Part shown: positions 59,472-64,000 of the stretch, piece by piece
Layout of the letters: every line of letters begins with the position of its first letter
Numbering within the stretch: the stretch's first letter is position 1
From: Haloferax sp. Q22
GTDB taxonomy: Archaea; Halobacteriota; Halobacteria; Halobacteriales; Haloferacaceae
Assembly (NCBI RefSeq): GCF_001482285.1
Contig: NZ_LOEP01000037.1
Location: 186,001 to 250,000, forward strand
Direction of reading: 5' to 3'
Length of the DNA stretch: 64,000 nt
Translations under genes and position numbers: made by a program
The notes under the pieces: model-generated
Told to the model about the DNA's origin: nothing
The model's input: the letters and a program-made list of their open reading frames with translations, nothing else
Databases searched by the model: none

Positions 59472-59906
59472 CCACCCCACCTCGGTTTCCCGTGATGCTC
59501 GTTCATGCACGGTGATTGGTGCGACACCGGTGTACCAGTTGTGGTTGTTGCGTCCACTTCTGCGTGCGTCCGGTGGGGATCGGAACGACCCACGGCGTTT
59601 CGATTCCAAGATATCGGCCGCCTCAGAGCCGATGTTTCGAAGGGAAAATCCGCATAAGGCCGGGGAGCGTACGTTTCCGTGTACGTCGGCGGCTGTCACC
59701 GTCCGGGGATAGCCCGCTGACCGCGAACAGAGAGCCGAAGTCGCGTGATACGATGCGCTTCCCGCGTCTGCGTGAACCTAGACGGTTCGAGAACCGTATA
59801 CCGTCGACGACTCCCTCACCGCTCTCCCCCTAATCCCCTTCGCCTGACCGCGCCGCGCTGTTTCAGGCTCCGGACAAGATGCGGGGACGGCACCACCCAC
59901 CAACCC
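59472..59906. promoter_or_regulatory. 435-base interval between regulator and copper ATPase
   Basis: No convincing gene. It contains GAACC-N5-GGTTC-GA-GAACC at 59774-59795, overlapping dyads whose inner palindrome ACGGTTC-GA-GAACCGT (59782-59797) is perfect in its arms. This is a plausible operator for the ATPase, about 110 bases before its ATG. Confidence 0.45.
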
Positions 59907-61946
59907 ATGAGCACCCATCCAGACCACGACCACGACCACGACGCTTCGTCACACCACCATCGCCAGGCCCACACCGACCATTCGGGCCACGAGCAGATGT
60001 TTCGGCGGCGGTTCTGGGTGTCGCTCGCGCTGTCGTTGCCGGTCGTCTACTTCAGCGAGTTCGTCCAAGGTACCTTCGGCTACACCGCGCCGACGTTCCC
60101 CGGAAGCGTTTGGATTACGCCCGTCCTCTCTATCGTCGTCTTCGCCTACGGCGGTGTGCCGTTCCTCTCGATGGCTCGGACCGAACTGGCGAACCGCGAA
60201 CCGGGGATGATGATGCTCATTTCGCTGGCGATCACCGTCGCGTTCGGCTACTCGATTGCGAGCCTGTTCATCGAGGGGACGACGCCGTTTTTCTGGGAAC
60301 TGGTCACGCTTATCGACATCATGCTCCTCGGTCACTGGATGGAGATGCGGTCGGTCCGGCAGGCTTCCGGGGCGCTCGACGAACTGGCCAAACTCATGCC
60401 CGACACCGCCGAGCGCGTCACCGAGAGCGGGGATACTGAGGAGGTTCCCGTCTCTGCACTGTCGGAGGGCGACGTCGTGCTCGTCCGGCCCGGCGCGTCG
60501 GTTCCCGCTGACGGCGAGGTCGCCGAAGGCGAGTCGTCGGTCGACGAGTCGATGATCACGGGCGAGTCCCGCCCCGTCGACAAGGACGCCGGTTCGGAGG
60601 TCATCGCCGGCACGGTCAATCAGGACGGGAGCCTCCGCGTGAGGGTCACGAAGACGGGAGACGAGACGGCGCTGGCGGGAATCATGCGTCTGGTCGAGGA
60701 CGCCCAGCAGTCCAAATCCCGCACGCAACTCCTCGCGGACCGCGCGGCCGGCTGGCTGTTCTACGCCGCGCTCGCCGCCGCGGGAGTCACGGCCGTCGCG
60801 TGGGTTCTCGCGGTCGGGTTCAGCGTTGGCGTCCTCGAACGCGTCGTGACAGTCCTCGTCATCGCGTGTCCGCACGCGCTCGGTCTGGCCGTCCCGCTCG
60901 TGGTCGCAATCAACACCTCGACGGCCGCCCGAAACGGGATGCTCATCCGCGACCGCATCGCCATGGAGGAGGCGCGGAACCTCGATACCGTCGTCTTCGA
61001 CAAGACGGGCACGCTCACGAAGGGCGAACAGGGAGTCGTCGGCGTCGAGACCGCGGGCGAGTGGGACGAGACGCGGGCGTTCGAGGTCGCCGCGGGCGTC
61101 GAGGGCGACTCGGAGCACATGATCGCTCGCGCGATTCGGAACGCCGCCACCGACCGCGGCGTTCGACAGGCCACGGTGTCGGAGTTCGAGAACCTCCGCG
61201 GACTCGGCGTCCGGGCGACCGTCGAGGGCGAGACGGTTCACCTCGGCGGCCCCAACCTGATAGACCGACTCGGTATCGAGTATCCCGACGAAATCGCGTC
61301 GTTCGCCGACGAGGCCGGCTCGAACGCCCAGACCGTCATCTATCTGATTCGGGACGAGTCGGAGGTCGTCGCGGCGTTCGCGCTCGCCGACGTCATCCGC
61401 GAGGAGAGCCGGCGGGCCATCGAGGCGCTGCACGCGATGGGAATCGAGGTCGCGATGCTGACCGGCGACTCCGAGGACGTCGCGCGCGCCGTCTCTGCGG
61501 AACTCGGCATCGACCAGTATTTCGCGGAGGTCCTGCCCGAGGAGAAAGACACCAAAATAGCGCGGCTCCAGTCCGAGGGGAAGCGGGTCGCGATGGTCGG
61601 CGACGGCGTCAACGACGCGCCGGCGCTCGCGAGGGCGGATGTCGGCATCGCCATCGGCTCCGGCACCGACGTCGCCATCGAATCGGGCGACATCATCCTC
61701 GTTGACAACGACCCCGTAGACGTGGTTCGGCTCGTCAAGCTCTCGAAGGCGAGCTATCGAAAGATGCAGGAGAACCTCGTCTGGGCGACCGGCTACAACG
61801 TGTTCGCACTCCCGCTCGCCGCGGGCGTTCTCGCGCCGGTCGGTATCCTCCTGTCGCCGGCGGTCGGCGCTGTGTTCATGTCTCTGTCGACGATTATCGT
61901 CGCGGTCAACGCCCGTCGGCTCCGGGGTATCGACCTCTCGGCGTGA
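59907..61946 (+). CDS. CopB-type heavy-metal P-type ATPase
   Basis: The 679-residue P1B-ATPase has a His/Asp-rich N-terminus (11 histidines in the first 30 residues), TGE (218-220), the intramembrane metal motif Cys-Pro-His (321-323), the phosphorylated Asp365 in DKTGT and [12 protein letters not shown] near the end. The CPH motif and histidine-rich N-terminus identify the P1B-3 (CopB) class, which exports copper or silver. I chose ATG 59907; the longer open frame upstream lacks similarity. Its neighbours, a Met-rich membrane regulator and a Met-repeat exported protein, form a coherent metal-handling group. Confidence 0.93.
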   Translation: MSTHPDHDHDHDASSHHHRQAHTDHSGHEQMFRRRFWVSLALSLPVVYFSEFVQGTFGYTAPTFPGSVWITPVLSIVVFAYGGVPFLSMARTELANREPGMMMLISLAITVAFGYSIASLFIEGTTPFFWELVTLIDIMLLGHWMEMRSVRQASGALDELAKLMPDTAERVTESGDTEEVPVSALSEGDVVLVRPGASVPADGEVAEGESSVDESMITGESRPVDKDAGSEVIAGTVNQDGSLRVRVTKTGDETALAGIMRLVEDAQQSKSRTQLLADRAAGWLFYAALAAAGVTAVAWVLAVGFSVGVLERVVTVLVIACPHALGLAVPLVVAINTSTAARNGMLIRDRIAMEEARNLDTVVFDKTGTLTKGEQGVVGVETAGEWDETRAFEVAAGVEGDSEHMIARAIRNAATDRGVRQATVSEFENLRGLGVRATVEGETVHLGGPNLIDRLGIEYPDEIASFADEAGSNAQTVIYLIRDESEVVAAFALADVIREESRRAIEALHAMGIEVAMLTGDSEDVARAVSAELGIDQYFAEVLPEEKDTKIARLQSEGKRVAMVGDGVNDAPALARADVGIAIGSGTDVAIESGDIILVDNDPVDVVRLVKLSKASYRKMQENLVWATGYNVFALPLAAGVLAPVGILLSPAVGAVFMSLSTIIVAVNARRLRGIDLSA

Positions 61947-62156
61947 CGATGCTAGTCGTTACGGCTACCTGCTCGCCGCCGATACCCCGCGAATCCCCGT
62001 TGAGGGCGTTCTGGTTGGCCTGCCGAGACGCGTGACGAAACTCCACCGGTTCGTCGGACCCGTTCCGCTATGACCGTTTTTCCTTATCGACCCATTCCGC
62101 GCGCTTTCGCACGTAGGGTACACGTTCATTAGCCGCCACTGCGAGTCTCGATTGAT

Positions 62157-62231
62157 ATGTTTTCACGTACCAATACCTCGCGGACCGCCGCACCCTGGTC
62201 GTCGGCGCTCGTTTTCCTCGGAGGTCGCTGA
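62157..62231 (+). CDS. 24-codon leader ORF before tail-tube gene
   Basis: It starts MFSRTNTSRTAAPW and its TGA ends two bases before ATG 62234. A strong Shine-Dalgarno (GGAGGT, 62220-62225) for the next gene lies inside its last codons. Coupled translation is possible; expression is unproven. Confidence 0.3.
   Translation: MFSRTNTSRTAAPWSSALVFLGGR
62220..62225 (+). promoter_or_regulatory. Strong Shine-Dalgarno (GGAGGT)
   Basis: It lies 8 bases before ATG 62234 and fixes that start. Few genes in this window have such a site. Confidence 0.65.
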
Positions 62232-62233
62232 CG

Positions 62234-62836
62234 ATGGCCACTCGGACAGACCCGTACAGACAGCTACGGTTCATCCTCGAAATTGGTGGACTCGTGACCG
62301 CCGGCTTCAGCCGCTGTGACCTCCCGTCGGCGACCTCGGCGGTCGTCGAGTACCGCGAGGGGGCCGACCCGCCGACGCCGCGGAAACTCCCCGGTCTGAA
62401 CGAGTACGGGCCGCTCGTGCTCGAAGTTGGTGTGACCGACCGGTCGCTCGAACTGTCCGAGTGGCGGACGCTCGTCGAACAGGGCGAGATGGCCGAAGCC
62501 CGGCGCGACGCCGCAGTCGTGCTGTTGGACGCGACGGGCAACCCCGCCGCTCGCTGGGTCTTCCGCGAGGCGTGGCCCTCGAAGTACGACGCGCCCCGGT
62601 TGGACGCGATGGCCTCCGAAGTCGCCGTCGAGCGCCTCGTCGTCGTCCACGAGGGATTCGCACGAATCGCGGTCGAAACCGGTGACGACGAGGACGACGA
62701 GAGTGAGAACGACGGCGGTTCCACCCCAGCGCTCCCGGACCTCGACTTCCCGGTCGGTGAGGGACTGCCGCAGGGCATCGACGAATCGCGACTGAAGGTG
62801 AGTCGCGCCGGCGATGAGGAGTCCGACGAGACGTGA
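62234..62836 (+). CDS. Phage/CIS tail-tube-like protein (gp19 family)
   Basis: The 200-residue protein matches the T4 gp19-like tube fold used by contractile phage tails and extracellular contractile injection systems. It has DPYRQLRFILEIGGLVTAGFSRCDLPS, VVEYREG...PRKLPGLNEYGPLVLEVGVTD, LSEWRTLVEQG, AAVVLLDATGNPAARWVFREAWPSKYDAP and AVERLVVVHEGF. A long acidic tail (150-200) follows. It overlaps the second tube-like gene by four bases (GTGA). No sheath, baseplate, spike or ATPase genes lie nearby, so the pair is either the edge of a locus or an isolated unit. Confidence 0.85.
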   Translation: MATRTDPYRQLRFILEIGGLVTAGFSRCDLPSATSAVVEYREGADPPTPRKLPGLNEYGPLVLEVGVTDRSLELSEWRTLVEQGEMAEARRDAAVVLLDATGNPAARWVFREAWPSKYDAPRLDAMASEVAVERLVVVHEGFARIAVETGDDEDDESENDGGSTPALPDLDFPVGEGLPQGIDESRLKVSRAGDEESDET

Positions 62837-63369
62837 CCGCGGCCGAGTCCGACCCCTACGGCGCACACCGGTTTCGGGTCCGATGCGACGCGCTCCCGAA
62901 GCTGGGGTTCTCCGAAGTTCGCGGGCTCTCGGTGGCGGTCGAGTCCGCGAACGGAGACGAGTCGCGGTCCGACTCGCCGCCGTCCGAGACCGACCGCCGC
63001 GACCGCTACGGCCGTCGCGGCCGCCGTGTGCGGAAGCGACCGGGTCCGCGACCGCGGCCACCCTCACCGTCCCGCCGAGAAGCCAGTTCGCCGCCGCTCG
63101 AACTCCGTCGGGGTGTCACCGACGACCAGTCGCTGTGGGCGTGGTTCCGGGCGTGGGTCGACGGCGAGGCGACCCCACAGGACATTTGCATCTGCCTGCT
63201 CGACGCGACCGGCGAGCCGGTTCGCGGGTGGGTCTGCCGGGCGGCGACGCCGGTCAGGTGGACCGGGCCGCACCTCGTCGCCGACGCGGCCGCCGTGGCG
63301 ACGGAGTCGCTCGAACTGACCCACGAAGGAATCGACGCCCTCACCGACCTCGACGAGTGCGCCGACTGA
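62833..63369 (+). CDS. Second tail-tube-like protein with Arg-rich insertion
   Basis: The 178-residue protein keeps the tube-fold landmarks (DPYGAHRFRVRCDALPKLGFSEVRGLSVAVE, then LELRRGVTDDQSLWAWFRAWVDG, ICICLLDATGEPVRGWVCRAATPVRWTGPHL and SLELTHEGI). The central loop, normally the R-x-PG segment, is replaced at residues 42-88 by a Ser/Arg/Pro-rich, strongly basic stretch. That is odd in an acidic halophile proteome. A basic tube lumen or surface could bind nucleic acid or acidic cargo. The start is GTG 62833, inside the end of the previous gene. Confidence 0.8.
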   Translation: MTAAESDPYGAHRFRVRCDALPKLGFSEVRGLSVAVESANGDESRSDSPPSETDRRDRYGRRGRRVRKRPGPRPRPPSPSRREASSPPLELRRGVTDDQSLWAWFRAWVDGEATPQDICICLLDATGEPVRGWVCRAATPVRWTGPHLVADAAAVATESLELTHEGIDALTDLDECAD

Positions 63370-63393
63370 GTTCGGGCCCGCAGCGACGGCGTC

Positions 63394-63588
63394 TCACGGA
63401 CCGAGGTCGTTCGGCCCCGCCGTCGTTCGCTCGTCGGACTCCAGCATCGCCTCGTGCTTGCCGCGGTAGTACAGCCACCCGAAGACGAGCAGCGTCAGGG
63501 GAAAGAACACGAGGGCGATGAGCGCCGCCGGCGGAAACAAGACGAACAGCGCGAACGTCTGCCACGAAACGAGCGTGTCGCGTGCCAT
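63394..63588 (-). CDS. Small two-helix membrane protein
   Basis: The 64-residue protein has two closely spaced hydrophobic helices (residues ~9-26 and 27-42) and a charged tail (YYRGKHEAMLESDERTT). No family recognised. It converges with the tail-tube pair (25 bases between stops) and is divergent from the TRAM gene. Confidence 0.6.
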   Translation of the reverse strand: MARDTLVSWQTFALFVLFPPAALIALVFFPLTLLVFGWLYYRGKHEAMLESDERTTAGPNDLGP

Positions 63589-63708
63589 AGCTAAAAATTG
63601 TGTCCGGTTGTCATGTGTTTTCGGGCACGCCTGCGGTCGTGGACAAGCGGGTCTCGGTCGGTTCCATTGGTCGTCGTCGGCCGAAACGAGTGCGGTATTT
63701 TCACCACC

Positions 63709-63718
63709 TTTTATTTGG
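63709..63718 (+). promoter_or_regulatory. TATA box (TTTTATTTGG)
   Basis: It is centred 27 bases upstream of GTG 63740 and fixes that start. Confidence 0.65.
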
Positions 63719-63739
63719 TTTGACGCGAAGTAGGGGGAA

Positions 63740-64000
63740 GTGACTGATATCTCAGATTCTCTTCGGCTCCTTTTCGAGACTTCGGTCGAGCGAGACGGTG
63801 ACCGTTACGTGGTGTCGATTCCGAGCGAACTCGTCGAAAGCGGGTCGATTTCGACGGAGGAACTGTACCGCGTCGCGCTGTTGACGAGTCCGGGCACCGC
63901 GTCGACGACCGAGGCTTCGGCCGAACCGACGGCAGCGAAGACGACCGACGGCCGCGGCATCAGTTCGGGCGACGAGCGGGAACCGGAGGCTCCGGCGTCG
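63740..64000 (+). CDS. TRAM-domain protein, N-terminal part (runs off the window)
   Basis: The first 87 codons are present. The opening ISDSLRLLFETSVERDGDRY, then VVSIPSELVESGSIS and ELYRVALL, match the N-terminal region of haloarchaeal TRAM-domain proteins, where an RNA-binding TRAM domain follows a Pro/Glu/Ser linker. The visible end is such a linker (Thr/Glu/Ala-rich). The TRAM domain itself would lie beyond the window. A leaderless GTG start follows the TATA box by 27 bases. Confidence 0.65.
   Translation, partial: MTDISDSLRLLFETSVERDGDRYVVSIPSELVESGSISTEELYRVALLTSPGTASTTEASAEPTAAKTTDGRGISSGDEREPEAPAS

Overview
The window is high-GC and almost certainly comes from a halophilic archaeon, most likely Haloferax or a close relative. 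The predicted proteins are strongly acidic. Exported proteins carry twin-arginine (Tat) signals, most with a lipobox. Many genes start on ATG or GTG 26-28 bases after a TATA box, the usual leaderless architecture. Several families are typical of haloarchaea, including a TRAM-domain protein, an F420/LLM-type oxidoreductase and membrane-anchored winged-helix proteins. I see no tRNA, rRNA, CRISPR array or complete insertion sequence.

Region 1 (about 0-10.7 kb) starts with an AspT/YidE-like permease. It continues with a co-directional block: a Tat lipoprotein, a membrane-anchored spermidine-synthase-like protein, a DUF2617-like protein, a repetitive bactofilin-like protein with a zinc ribbon, and a pentapeptide-repeat protein ending in a K+ channel pore. 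It looks like an archaeal form of a polyamine-linked envelope system. A nitrilase-family hydrolase, a cupin and a small membrane protein follow.

Region 2 (about 10.8-54.4 kb) is a large pectin / galacturonate utilisation island. A Tat-exported PL1 pectate lyase would cut the polymer outside the cell. A dipeptide-type ABC importer (substrate-binding lipoprotein, fused double permease, two ATPases) and a CUT1 sugar importer would take up oligomers. Cytoplasmic GH28 polygalacturonase, GH4 glycosidase and an acetyl-esterase-like hydrolase would finish depolymerisation. Two mandelate-racemase-type dehydratases, a three-gene split altronate/galactarate dehydratase, a DapA/KdgD-like enzyme, five Gfo/Idh/MocA oxidoreductases, a LarA-like protein and two ThuA-like proteins would handle the sugar acids. 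An IclR regulator sits inside. A 17-bp dyad, GTTC-N9-GAAC, recurs in the non-coding regions by thuA, the esterase, pectate lyase and iclR, and in an apparently empty 660-base gap. I read it as the operator of this regulon, probably bound by the IclR protein.

Region 3 (about 54.5-64 kb) holds bioB, a GH3 beta-glucosidase, a copper-handling block (SHOCT protein, Met/Tyr/Gly/Gln-repeat exported protein, membrane-anchored winged-helix regulator, CopB-type P-type ATPase), two overlapping phage-tail-tube-like genes without the rest of an injection system, a small membrane protein and the 5' part of a TRAM-domain gene.

The most notable points are two UxaA-type paralogues that have each lost the active-site motifs the other keeps, the shared dyad operator, and very short ORFs placed exactly against the start codons of longer genes.
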